Below are positions 31,456-40,450 of a stretch of DNA of 64,000 nt, piece after piece. The stretch is from Oidiodendron maius Zn. Its lineage: Eukaryota > Ascomycota > Leotiomycetes > Myxotrichaceae. A program made the translations under genes and the position numbers. How positions within the stretch are numbered: the stretch's first letter is position 1; each line of letters opens with the position of its first letter. A model generated the notes under the pieces. It did no database searches. It was not told where the DNA came from and saw only the letters and a program-made list of their open reading frames with translations. Location: positions 248,001 to 312,000 of the forward strand of contig KN832889.1 in assembly GCA_000827325.1 (NCBI GenBank). The letters run 5' to 3'.

Positions 31456-33354
31456 CTATATAAGCGAAATCTCTTCTATACTTAAGTCGCGGCATTTCCA
31501 CATTTTCACTGCATCTCCTCTCATCATTCCGTGGAGATATACCTCACCTAACAGTAGGAAAGTCGACTCTTCAGGGCTGCCTGAACGAGCAAGTGCAAAA
31601 GGTAGCCGGGCACCAAAGACTGTCGCGCAAATGTGGCCTTTCTTCAACGCAGCTGGCCCGATGCCAAACCTGCCTTGCTTTGTGACGAAAAATTTGCGTC
31701 CGTGGCAGAAGCGACCCGCGGCTACGGAATAATAATGTGTAACCCCCTCTTGTGAAGCTTCCGATGGGCGACTTGCGCATAGAGACACAAGGTGTTTACC
31801 ACATCTCTCCTTAACGAAAGCATTGAAATCTGCCCGATGCTGTGTAATATCATCTTCAGCGGCGCAGTCAAGGTCTAGCAGACCTGCGCAGAGTGCTTGG
31901 CTAAAGGCGTCAATATTTTCTGTATCGAGGTTGGTGTCTTTCAAAATGGTGGCCTGGAGCATATCAAGCAGGTTCAGCAAGTCGATACTATCCCCCGCGC
32001 TTTGCGTGTACTTTTCAAGATCTTCCTCGTCCATAACTTCAGATACATCGTCAATAATATCGATCAATATCACTCGAACATTTAAGCGCGCTTCCGTGAT
32101 TTTCTTTGTATCATCAGGGATAATAATGTCCGCCTTGTATTCAGCACCGGTCTCTCTGTGAAGATCAGCATCGAAAGGTCGTTTGACCGTATCCACCAGT
32201 GAGCCAATAATCACAACCTCGCTCGATTGGTCCCATCGTTCGACCCACGAAGGCATGGAGCCATCCAAGGTCTTCTCCGAATGTCTCACTGCGGAAAGCG
32301 CGACCAATGAGTCTTGTTGCGAGAGAAGTTCTATTGTAAGCTTCGTAAACATCTCCTCCTTTGAAGCGTCGTAGTCTGGCTCGACAATTGTCTTCTTTTC
32401 CCTACCCCGCTTCGCCGCCGGATGACCGAGGAAGGCGTACACACGGTCTCTAGGATCAGTCGCTCCGAGCCAGGAGCCCGCCAGGAGGATATTGAAGAAA
32501 TTACTCTCAGAGAAGTCCTCTCCAGGCTGAGCAATGTGACGAAGCTCTTCTCTCCAGGAACGCGCGTTACCATAGCTCCTCCAGATCAGGTTGAACGCGT
32601 CGATTATCAAGCCGATTGGTAAAGTAAACGGGACACTATTCAGGTCGAGCCGCCGATCTACAGTGAGGACAAATTGAATAATCTCGCTGAAAGGAATCGA
32701 GGTGGGGCCATAGAGCACGGTAGCACTCGCAGCTAAGCCGACTTCTTGGATTACCCAGACGCGAGTGAACCATTGTTTATCCAGAAAATGGAACATTGCG
32801 TGCCATCTGCTCTCGTCAAGCAATGCGTTTGACTCTTCGATGTCCGGAATATCTTCTTGACTTCCACTTTGAGCCACGGCAGTATCAAAATACCGATTGA
32901 TTTCTAAAATGGTATCAACGGCAACTTGGGCATCGCCCTGGTCGTCGTTTCCAAGCCATACTAATACCTCTTGAGCTTGTTCATATATTTCGCTCATAAG
33001 AGTAACCTGGCGCGCACGCTCAGCCTTGTTGGTTTGATCAATGCAAATTGCGTCGGCCCAGACAACCCTCTCGTCTGTCTCGTGCCGGATGTGCTTGAGG
33101 GCATCTCGAAGATTGTAAGTAATACCGAAATTGTAACCGTTGCAAAGGATTGCCGCTTTCTTTGTCGCGTCACCCCAGACATAAGAGATAGCGCTGTATT
33201 TAAAATTACTGTGAATATCGGCAGAGAAAAGTTCACAAGATAGTGTATCGTCGTCGCGTCCAGGTAACAAACGGAGCAGCCTGATCCACTTCCCTCTATT
33301 CAGAACATCATATGGATAAATTTGAGATTCACCTGCCCCTGAAAGCGAGGCCAT
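31456..33354 (-). CDS. HET-domain protein, intact single exon
   Basis: 632 residues. The HET domain has GKWIRLLRLLPGRDDDTLSC, YSAISYVWGDATKKAAI, ERVVWADAICIDQTNKAERA, MSEIYEQAQEVLVWLGNDD and KQWFTRVWVIQEVGLAASAT, and near residue 305 TDPRDRVYAFLGHPAAKRGR. A C-terminal segment (HYYSVAAGRFCHGRKFFVTK and IGPAALKKGHICATVFGARL) matches the region commonly found at the end of this HET subtype. The central part is acidic. No frameshift. Downstream effect expected from the family: incompatibility cell death. Confidence 0.92.
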   Translation of the reverse strand: MASLSGAGESQIYPYDVLNRGKWIRLLRLLPGRDDDTLSCELFSADIHSNFKYSAISYVWGDATKKAAILCNGYNFGITYNLRDALKHIRHETDERVVWADAICIDQTNKAERARQVTLMSEIYEQAQEVLVWLGNDDQGDAQVAVDTILEINRYFDTAVAQSGSQEDIPDIEESNALLDESRWHAMFHFLDKQWFTRVWVIQEVGLAASATVLYGPTSIPFSEIIQFVLTVDRRLDLNSVPFTLPIGLIIDAFNLIWRSYGNARSWREELRHIAQPGEDFSESNFFNILLAGSWLGATDPRDRVYAFLGHPAAKRGREKKTIVEPDYDASKEEMFTKLTIELLSQQDSLVALSAVRHSEKTLDGSMPSWVERWDQSSEVVIIGSLVDTVKRPFDADLHRETGAEYKADIIIPDDTKKITEARLNVRVILIDIIDDVSEVMDEEDLEKYTQSAGDSIDLLNLLDMLQATILKDTNLDTENIDAFSQALCAGLLDLDCAAEDDITQHRADFNAFVKERCGKHLVSLCASRPSEASQEGVTHYYSVAAGRFCHGRKFFVTKQGRFGIGPAALKKGHICATVFGARLPFALARSGSPEESTFLLLGEVYLHGMMRGDAVKMWKCRDLSIEEISLI

Positions 33355-33771
33355 GATATTCCTATTAGCAAGAGAAATAGACTCGATTACAGAGTAAATA
33401 TAGGAGCTATGTATACCCTGCCAAGAGGGGCTTTAGTGGCGAGTGGGGGGTATATACATTGAAAAAAGAGGGGTAAAGCCGTGGTATAATATGGTGCAAT
33501 CATTTTACAACCGACAACTCCAACGATACTAGGAGTTAGCATTCTTAATAGTACTACTAGGATAGGACTTACGTAGATGGCAACTAAGGATTTTAACCTG
33601 CTAGGCAGCAGTGAGTAAAGGCAGAGACTACGTGGAAAGGGTAGGTGAGGCGTGGGTGATCTGGTTAAACAACAAACAGAGCAAGCCACGATAGACTTAG
33701 TATTAATGTAGGCGACTTTATCACGGCAATAAGCTATACGTTCTCCGAAGTTGCAAGGCTACGAGTGACCA
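33355..33771. other. Divergent promoter region
   Basis: Separates the minus-strand HET gene and the plus-strand phosphorylase-domain fossil. No clear core promoter motif was identified. Confidence 0.35.
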
Positions 33772-34360
33772 TGTCTAACCCTAATGACTACACTGTTAGC
33801 TAGATCTGTGCCGTGGTTACAGAGTATGGTGCCGCACAAGCCTTTCTTAATGAAAAGCACGACGGACCCAAAAGGATATTCCCAAACGATAACAAAATCT
33901 ATACATTAGGCAAAGTTGGGAAACATAATGTTGCCATAGCCGTCTTGCCTGATGGGGAATACAGCGTCGCAGCGGTTGCAAGTGTTGCGAAAGATATGCT
34001 ATATAGCTTTCCTAACGTTAGGATCGGTCTGATGGTTGGTATTGATGGTGGCGCGCCCAGTCAAAAGCACGATATCCGCCTAGGAGATATTGTAGTCAGT
34101 GCCCCTTGCGATGGGAAAGGTGGTGTTTTTCAATATGATTTTGGCAAAACGATTGAAGATCAGACATTCCGAGCCACGGTGTTCTTAAACTAGCCGCCTA
34201 TACTCCTGCGGGCTGCTGTGAGTAATATAAGAGCTCAATACGTGGTGGAAGGTCATAACATTAACGACACTGCCAACCGCGTTCTCGAGACGAAGCCAAG
34301 GCTCTGGAGGAAGTATAAGCGGCCAGATCCGAGTAACAATAGGTTATATCAACCGTAAAT
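33772..34360 (+). pseudogene. Nucleoside-phosphorylase-domain (PNP_UDP) receptor fossil
   Basis: Starts MSNPNDYTV and reads on with AVVTEYGAAQAFLNEKHDGP, KIYTLGKVGKHNVAIAVLP, GEYSVAAVASVAKDMLYSFP, VRIGLMVGIDGGAPSQKHDI, RLGDIVVSAPCDGKGGVF, YDFGKTIEDQTFRATVFLN and KYKRPDPSNNRLYQ. In fungi this domain stands at the N-terminus of many NLR-type receptors, ahead of NACHT or NB-ARC and repeats; none of that follows here. Two or more in-frame stops stand where Trp and Gln are expected. It is a broken and truncated host gene. Confidence 0.75.
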
Positions 34361-34904
34361 TGCCCATCCTCCAAACGATTAAACCAGCTGTGCCGAAGCC
34401 TGTGATGATTAATCAATTTTGGTGTCGGTTCCTTTGTCCATGTCGGTAGGTTAGTTCATGGTTGAGCTAGAGAACACCACGAAAATTTTCGCACCACACT
34501 ACGTAGCAGAACTCAATTTTTATTGACTAATTTTTGCTTAATAGGAAAGCCTGAAATAAGTGAATAGAGGAGGGAAGTCATGTAGCGAACTATAAGCAAG
34601 CGAATCTACCGCTGTTTCGTCTATTGTCTCCTGTTTATAGAATCTTTATCACCTCAAGTGAGTAGACATCTAGCAGGCTCTTTTTGCTTCTTTCGGAGGT
34701 TACAGTGCGAGCTGGTTCATCGTGATGAGTCCAATACTGGTGAGTTGTATGGAATCAGTTGTTATTGAGTTGACTAAGGTTCTAAGCTGCATATAACCAC
34801 ACAATATATAGTACGCCGTCATTCGCTACGCTACGGATATACGGATCATCCGTTCGGATCCGAATGCCCGAATATTCTTCACAGCTTCTATCTACAGTAG
34901 CCTT
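34361..34904. other. Intergenic spacer
   Basis: The 3' flank of the secreted peptide gene. No coding signal beyond the phosphorylase fossil. Confidence 0.35.
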
Positions 34905-35318
34905 TTAGCAGCCACCGCATTGCGCACCGCAAACAGCGACGCAGGTTCCCGTATAGATATTACAGGCGGCAGGATCGCCACCACAGAATTGGGTGTAGCA
35001 TTGGGAATAGTCCGTGCAGGTGGCGAAGCAATTCCAATCACAGGTGCGCTTGTTTATGTCTTGGGTTGACAAGACTTCTATACAGTACGCCTTGTTAGTT
35101 ACTTTGGGCCAACCTGAAAACTAGCCCAAACGTGGGGAATAAATACAGTAGAAGTGGTTAAAAGAAACGAGACAATTTTGGCAGAGTAAAGTAAGAAGGA
35201 ATAGCTTACCATTTGCCTCGAGACCCCTGGCCGTGCTCTTAACGTCAGCGGGAGCCGGAACAGCGCTGACAAGTGCGGTGCAAAGGACGAAGGTAAGAGT
35301 TGTAATTGAGAAGTGCAT
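34905..35318 (-). CDS. Small secreted 10-cysteine protein (effector or antimicrobial candidate)
   Basis: Two exons, 35318-35210 and 35077-34905, with a phase-1 intron (GTAAGC donor, GTAACTAAC branch, GTATAG acceptor) give 93 residues. The signal peptide is MHFSITTLTFVLCTALVSAV, followed by a short propeptide that ends DINKR, a Kex2-type cleavage site. The mature part is then about 46 residues with ten cysteines: TCDWNCFATCTDYSQC, FCGG, AC, TCVAVCGAQCGGC. Spacing does not match a family I can name. It is probably secreted and disulphide-rich. A TATAAAATAG box lies about 155 bases upstream of the ATG. Confidence 0.75.
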
Positions 35319-35471
35319 TTTGCCGAAGGGTATTTTGCAGTTTATATTAGGAGGCAGCAAAAGTGAAGATAGATAGGATAGAAGTAATTGAAGATGTTTG
35401 TGGTTATAGGTTTTGGTGATCCGAGGTTGCTGATGATGGTGATAAAAGACATTTTGTTCCGGCGGGAGTCC

Positions 35472-35481
35472 GCTATTTTAT
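35472..35481 (-). promoter_or_regulatory. Candidate TATA box of the secreted peptide gene
   Basis: TATAAAATAG on the minus strand, 155-165 bases upstream of the ATG at 35318. Position fits a fungal TATA box with a leader of about 120 bases. A nearer TATAAA at 35346 is too close to the ATG. Confidence 0.4.
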
Positions 35482-36940
35482 AGTCAGTCTTCGAGAGACT
35501 GCGGTGTAGCCATACTGCACCCACGCCGCACTGCACAGACACCACGCCGCGGCAGTAATTGGGAAATGAATTAAGGACACTTGAGTGTCGATAGTGTAGA
35601 GTATAGGAGGTACATGCAATCGCATAGAGAAAATTGTGGTAGCGAAAGTATACGCGGTATGCCAAGTCCTCGCTCCTAAAGCGGAACAATAGGAGATAGT
35701 TAACTGGGCCCTTGCGAAAACTTGTGGCGGGTAGTCGGGCCGCCCCACGCCGTTCCAATACAGTAACAGACGGACTTAACAAACGAGTGGCGCATATATG
35801 CGAATAGCTCGCTCCTCATGTAGACCGCTAATTCAGATCAGTATAGCTCTACTGAATAAATTCAGTTGACACAAAGAGAGGGCTGTATTACTCTAGTAGT
35901 CTAGGCCCCTAAAGCTAGCGGCTTTTCAAGTAGGTAGTCCGATAAAATGTGTATAATATTTCAGAATCAATATTGTAAAGATGTAAGTTATTTCCGCAAA
36001 CCGGGGCGATGGCAACAATTTGCCAAACGTGCCGAGAGTACCAAGAGTGCCAAGATCCCCTTGGGATGCAAGTTGATTAGTTGGGGGGTACTGTGGGTCG
36101 ATGGCAGGTTGTTGACATGTCGTTGGCAGGTGGTCTGTGCTACTGGTGGTGCGCTGTAGTACTATTATTAATTAATATGGATGTCTAAGTGCCTTTATGT
36201 ATTTGAAGGGTTTAATAAGCTTTTAAACGTCTGCTTCAGAGGGCCCAAAGGCTTCGACGGCTCAAGGGGCTGGCTCGAAGCGTTCAAAGGGCTTGAAGGG
36301 TCTAAAGCATTCGCACATTTAAATGAAAAAGTGTAAACCCTACCCCACCAGTTCACCTTTCAGCTGGCTACCAGTGGCTAATAATAGTTGCAGAGTTATT
36401 AGCTGACAGCTGGTTCGTGCGGTTGGCAGATCATGAAGCCACTGGCACCTTCCCGATCTACGGATGTTTGATAGGATAATAGCTTTCTCCCTCCTTACTC
36501 CTAGTCCTGTTGTCCTCTCGCTACGTGTAGCTTTATGTTCATTATCCGTATTCGTAGCCACTCATCGTTAGGTCACTTAGGCGTGTCTGTGGCGAAGGAA
36601 GGCCAGCCAACAATTACGGTCGATTAGTCAATCACCTTCGGGGGCCAGGGGTTGTGACGTACAAAACTTTGTTTCCTTATATACGCACAGTGCACCTGAA
36701 TTAAACCCCACTCGACGTAACAGAAATGCATTAACCCTTGCATAATGGGGAGAAGTGGAATTAATCTTGTGCTTAAAGCATGCAGTCTTAATTTTAAACG
36801 TTAGTCAGCCCGATACGAGAGCTATGATACGTACTAGGAATATGGTCCCATTTGCACTACAGTTCTTTTTTAATCGTTCCCATACAGCTGTCCATTCCGC
36901 TAGTAGCTCTCGACAAAGTTAATTATTTGAATAAAAAGAA
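35482..36940. other. AT-rich non-coding stretch
   Basis: About 1.4 kb without a supported gene. Short G-rich and A-rich near-repeats around AAGGGCTTGAAGGG lie near 36200-36310. No element recognised. Confidence 0.35.
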
Positions 36941-36949
36941 CGTCAATCT

Positions 36950-37330
36950 TAGAGAGGAATTAAAATGATAGTAATCTATACTATTATATATATCTGTGGG
37001 ATTCACTAAGATGTTAGCCTCACCCAATACTATATTCAAGAGTGGCTAGGCAATTACCGTACAACCTGCGCGCTATAGGTCTACCGTGTAGTCAAAATAA
37101 CTAGTGATAATCTTTTCAGGCACCTGCAAACCCCCTACTTTAGCAACGGCAGCCGGTTTGGCACCGTGTGGAAATGCCTCCCTAAAGTCAATGACACGAA
37201 GGTCTTCATTATTCTCGTCCATCCAGTCATCCCACCCCGCCCTCTCGACTAACTAATCTGGCATCCCTCTGGGTAAGGGGCCGTTATCACGGTAAGGAAG
37301 TTGCTCTGGTTTTTGATGCCAAGAGTTTGA
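36950..37330 (-). pseudogene. SRPK-type protein kinase fragment
   Basis: Minus-strand reading gives WDDWMDENNEDLRVIDFREA (the DFG-equivalent region), FPHGAKPAAVAKVGGLQVPE, KIITSYFDYTVDL, then a stop and RAGCTVIA. This order matches the activation segment and following helix of fungal SR-protein-kinase-like proteins (WxxW ... LRVIDFGEAF ... PE ... DYxVDLWRAGC). The expected Trp before RAGC is replaced by TAG, and the DFG Gly is Arg (DFRE). Only the middle of the kinase domain remains. Confidence 0.6.
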
Positions 37331-37849
37331 AAATGGACTTTGTTAACGGTCGTGCAAGCTTACGGGAAGTAAACACTAGGTTTGAGCCACAGATATCTGA
37401 CTGGCAAGGGGTAAGATGAGTTAGAGCTCAATAGATAATTCATTGCTGCAGCTTAGCGATCTAGAGATGTTTAATAGCGTCACACCGCGAAATATGGCAG
37501 ACTTACTTCTGTTAGTGGGCTCATGAGGATCATCCTCACACAAATTCCTTTGCGAGAATCCTTGTCCCTTGTAGAGGTGTTTGGGAGATGAGGAATGACT
37601 GGATTTAAAATAATTAAGGCATAACATTGTTGACAACCCAAGATCAGATATTGATTTAAAACAATTATCGGCACTAAGCCTTTGCCTAGCTAGTGAACAT
37701 TATTTCTTCATTCCTCCATGCGGAGTTGTTATGGTGCCAATAAAATATCATTAGATATAATCCGCTCTTGTTCGGATCTATCACAAGCCACGCCTCTCAC
37801 TTAAAAGCTCAATAAGCTTTCCTACTTTTCAAGCTCCACCTTTTCTCAA
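37331..37849. other. Spacer
   Basis: Between the kinase fossil and the GH1 gene. No gene recognised. Confidence 0.35.
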
Positions 37850-39736
37850 TTAGGCAGAGATATGATTATGGAAGAAATCAACATAATCAAAAATGCTCCT
37901 CTTATAATGTCTCGTAAATTTTCCGTCCGTCCGATTGACCGTCTGCATCCCATACTGATTTGCAAAGCTACCAAACTCATTATTGTCAGCGAAGCTCCAC
38001 GCCAAAGCTCCAATAACCTTCACCCCATCATCATGGATAGCTTTGAGCATTTCTTGTAAGAAGTCTTGGTAATATAAAGTACGCTCCAAATCATACCGCT
38101 GCGCATCTAGTGACTTCTGGCCGTCAGCAAATGGATTGAAGCCAAACTCCGTTATCATGATCCCCCCAGTTGGCTTGAATGTGTTCCATACATATCCGAG
38201 TTGCTGACGCACATACTGTGGTGCAATGTATGCATACCCGTTTGAAGCATCGCCCATAAGCCAGCCATTTGCTTGCACATTGCTCAGTAATGCACAAGAA
38301 GGCCAGAGCGGGTTGGAGGAATTAGAGATACAGGCACTAAGGCCTCCTGGTGGTAGAGACGCGAATTGCGCTACATAAGGATCAAAGGCCCAAAAGTCGA
38401 TTCGGCCATGGATCGATGAAATCTGACTAGGAGTGAGTGCAGTCAGTCCAACCTCTGGGGTGGCTAGAACGTCCTCGGGATATTGCTGACCGATGAACAG
38501 AGGGTTCGCCATTATTCCAAGGATGAAGTCCTGGTAGCGGAGTGCGATGTCGATGTCGGATTTATTAGCTAGGTCTAAGGGGACCGCGAGGTTATTGGCG
38601 AATTTCATTGTGATTCTCCCTTTTCCACCAAGCTCCTTCTTGTACCAGTCGTATACGGCTGAATGTGCAAGTAGGATATATGTGAACGCATTGTATGTTC
38701 TAAAGAAAGATCCTGCGCCAATATTTGGCTCGTTGAATGTTACCCAGATTGGCACTCTATCCGCATATCGTGTTATGACTTGTTTCGAATAGTACAGATA
38801 GTCGTCCACTAGAGACTCGCTGTCAAAATCGACACTTGTAGGCGCATCGAAGTGGCTCAGCGTTACGATTGGGGTGATGCCATATTCTAAACATGTGTTT
38901 ATCACATTATCATAGTGCGACAAAGCTTCCGTATTGATTGGACTATTTGTAACGCCGAAAGGAACAACGCGGCTCCAAGAGATCGAAAATGAGTAGTTCG
39001 GGATACCAATAGCTGCTAAGCGTGCAATGTCTTGTTTGTACATGAAATAATTCATGTTAGCGACATTAGAATCATTTGCACCGGAATCATTTGGTAATGC
39101 TCCGATGGCGTCCAAGATAGAAGGTCCACGTCCTTCGACATAAAGGCCACCCTCGATTTGCCACGAACTTCCAGCCACACCCCAGATGAAGTCAGACGGT
39201 AAATCTTGGCAAAAATCCTGAGGGCGGTTGTAGAGAGTCGGTGGGTAGACTAACTCGCTCGTGGGTACCGGGGTCGGCGATGCTGTAGTGGTGAATGGGG
39301 GAATATTCGAGTAGGAGAGATTCTCCCACAGAGCGGCATAAGCACTTTGGCCATATTGCCCATCTGGATATAATGTGGCACTCCGATTCAAAGAGTATGT
39401 CGTATATGTCACACCAGTAGGTAATAAGGTTGAAGCTTCACTGAAATGTGGTGCGTAGGAAGTGGCGACAGGGACTGTTGTTGAAATTGGACTGGCTAAC
39501 CGGTTCAGAGTCTGCTGGGTATATTTAAATGTACTGAAAACATCGGCAGACGGTCTGCTGCTGCTGAATGTATGAGAAGCTTCCACGTTGGCAATCTGAC
39601 CAACGAGCCCAAGTCGAACCAAGATGCCAGCAACGCCCCGCATTGCGATTGATAGGAAAATACCTAGGCTTCCAAGTGACCGGTGCCGTACAAAGTTTAA
39701 ATAGATCCAAGCACTGAGTTTAGCATTAATATTCAT
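37850..39736 (-). CDS. GH1 family beta-glucosidase-like protein with long N-terminal extension
   Basis: 628 residues, intact, single exon. A membrane or signal-anchor segment (about residues 22-50) and a Ser/Thr-rich region to about 165 precede the GH1 barrel, which starts at LPSDFIWGVAGSSWQIEGGL. The acid/base Glu336 is in TFNEPN and the nucleophile Glu530 in MITEFGFNPF; YSFSISWSRVVPFG and WSFADNNEFGSF are further family motifs. GH1 enzymes remove beta-linked glucose or related sugars. The nucleophile motif is TEFG rather than the usual TENG, as in a fungal subgroup, so the substrate may differ. The extension suggests cell-surface location. Confidence 0.88.
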   Translation of the reverse strand: MNINAKLSAWIYLNFVRHRSLGSLGIFLSIAMRGVAGILVRLGLVGQIANVEASHTFSSSRPSADVFSTFKYTQQTLNRLASPISTTVPVATSYAPHFSEASTLLPTGVTYTTYSLNRSATLYPDGQYGQSAYAALWENLSYSNIPPFTTTASPTPVPTSELVYPPTLYNRPQDFCQDLPSDFIWGVAGSSWQIEGGLYVEGRGPSILDAIGALPNDSGANDSNVANMNYFMYKQDIARLAAIGIPNYSFSISWSRVVPFGVTNSPINTEALSHYDNVINTCLEYGITPIVTLSHFDAPTSVDFDSESLVDDYLYYSKQVITRYADRVPIWVTFNEPNIGAGSFFRTYNAFTYILLAHSAVYDWYKKELGGKGRITMKFANNLAVPLDLANKSDIDIALRYQDFILGIMANPLFIGQQYPEDVLATPEVGLTALTPSQISSIHGRIDFWAFDPYVAQFASLPPGGLSACISNSSNPLWPSCALLSNVQANGWLMGDASNGYAYIAPQYVRQQLGYVWNTFKPTGGIMITEFGFNPFADGQKSLDAQRYDLERTLYYQDFLQEMLKAIHDDGVKVIGALAWSFADNNEFGSFANQYGMQTVNRTDGKFTRHYKRSIFDYVDFFHNHISA

Positions 39737-39858
39737 CAGACGGCAATATTTATATCGCCGGTGCTATTATTTTATCGTTAATCCGAACCGGACCTGCCAT
39801 AACCCACTTGTAAAGACGGACGTGAAAAGAGGGTCCAACCTTCAAAATATGAATATGC

Positions 39859-40322
39859 TCAAGTACAGCCGACATAGCACCGCAGTAACACTGCAAAAGT
39901 TCCACTTGGGTGTGCAGAAATACCGCCGACTTCGTTTATCTGCTTGGCGAGAACGCGGGGGATAGCGGTGTGGGGAAAAGGCCGGCTTTTGTGTTCGGAC
40001 GCTCTACGAATTTTGCTAGTCCCCCCCGAGCCCCAAGACATGAAGTCCGCAGACGGCGTTATGTCATTATCCGGGTCAAAGTACCCCGAGATCCTGTGGA
40101 ACAGAGTCTCTCCTCCGAAGGTACGTCATTGGAAGGAGATGCGATAGCTAGAGTAGCAGTTTTCGGAGCCATAAGTGAGAGAATGCTATCTAAAAACTTC
40201 TGAAACGGATCAGGTAGAACGTAGCTGCAGGCGGCTAGGATAGTAGCCGTGTTATTCAGGTTGTTTTGCATTGTGAGCGTTGCTAAACTGTTCAGCCACG
40301 CCATACGATGGAACTTGATCAA
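39859..40322 (-). other. Unassigned coding-like remnant
   Basis: Two overlapping minus-strand frames read NNLNNTATILAACSYVLPDP and, in another phase, WGSGGTSKIRRASEHKSRPF and NEVGGISAHPSGTF. They look like fragments of one decayed protein. No family recognised. Confidence 0.25.
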
Positions 40323-40450
40323 CCTTGCTGCTCGAGCAGGAGGAGGAATCGCTATAGAGTTAACAAAGATGTGCTTGCCTAAGATGCCGACACTGTATAC
40401 TTTACGTCGCTCGGAGATGTTTCCAAATTGAATGACGCAACCATAACCTC

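Noticed and set aside
35342-35782. 146-residue minus-strand frame upstream of the secreted peptide gene
   Set aside because: Overlaps the promoter and candidate TATA box of that gene; composition is not coding-like.
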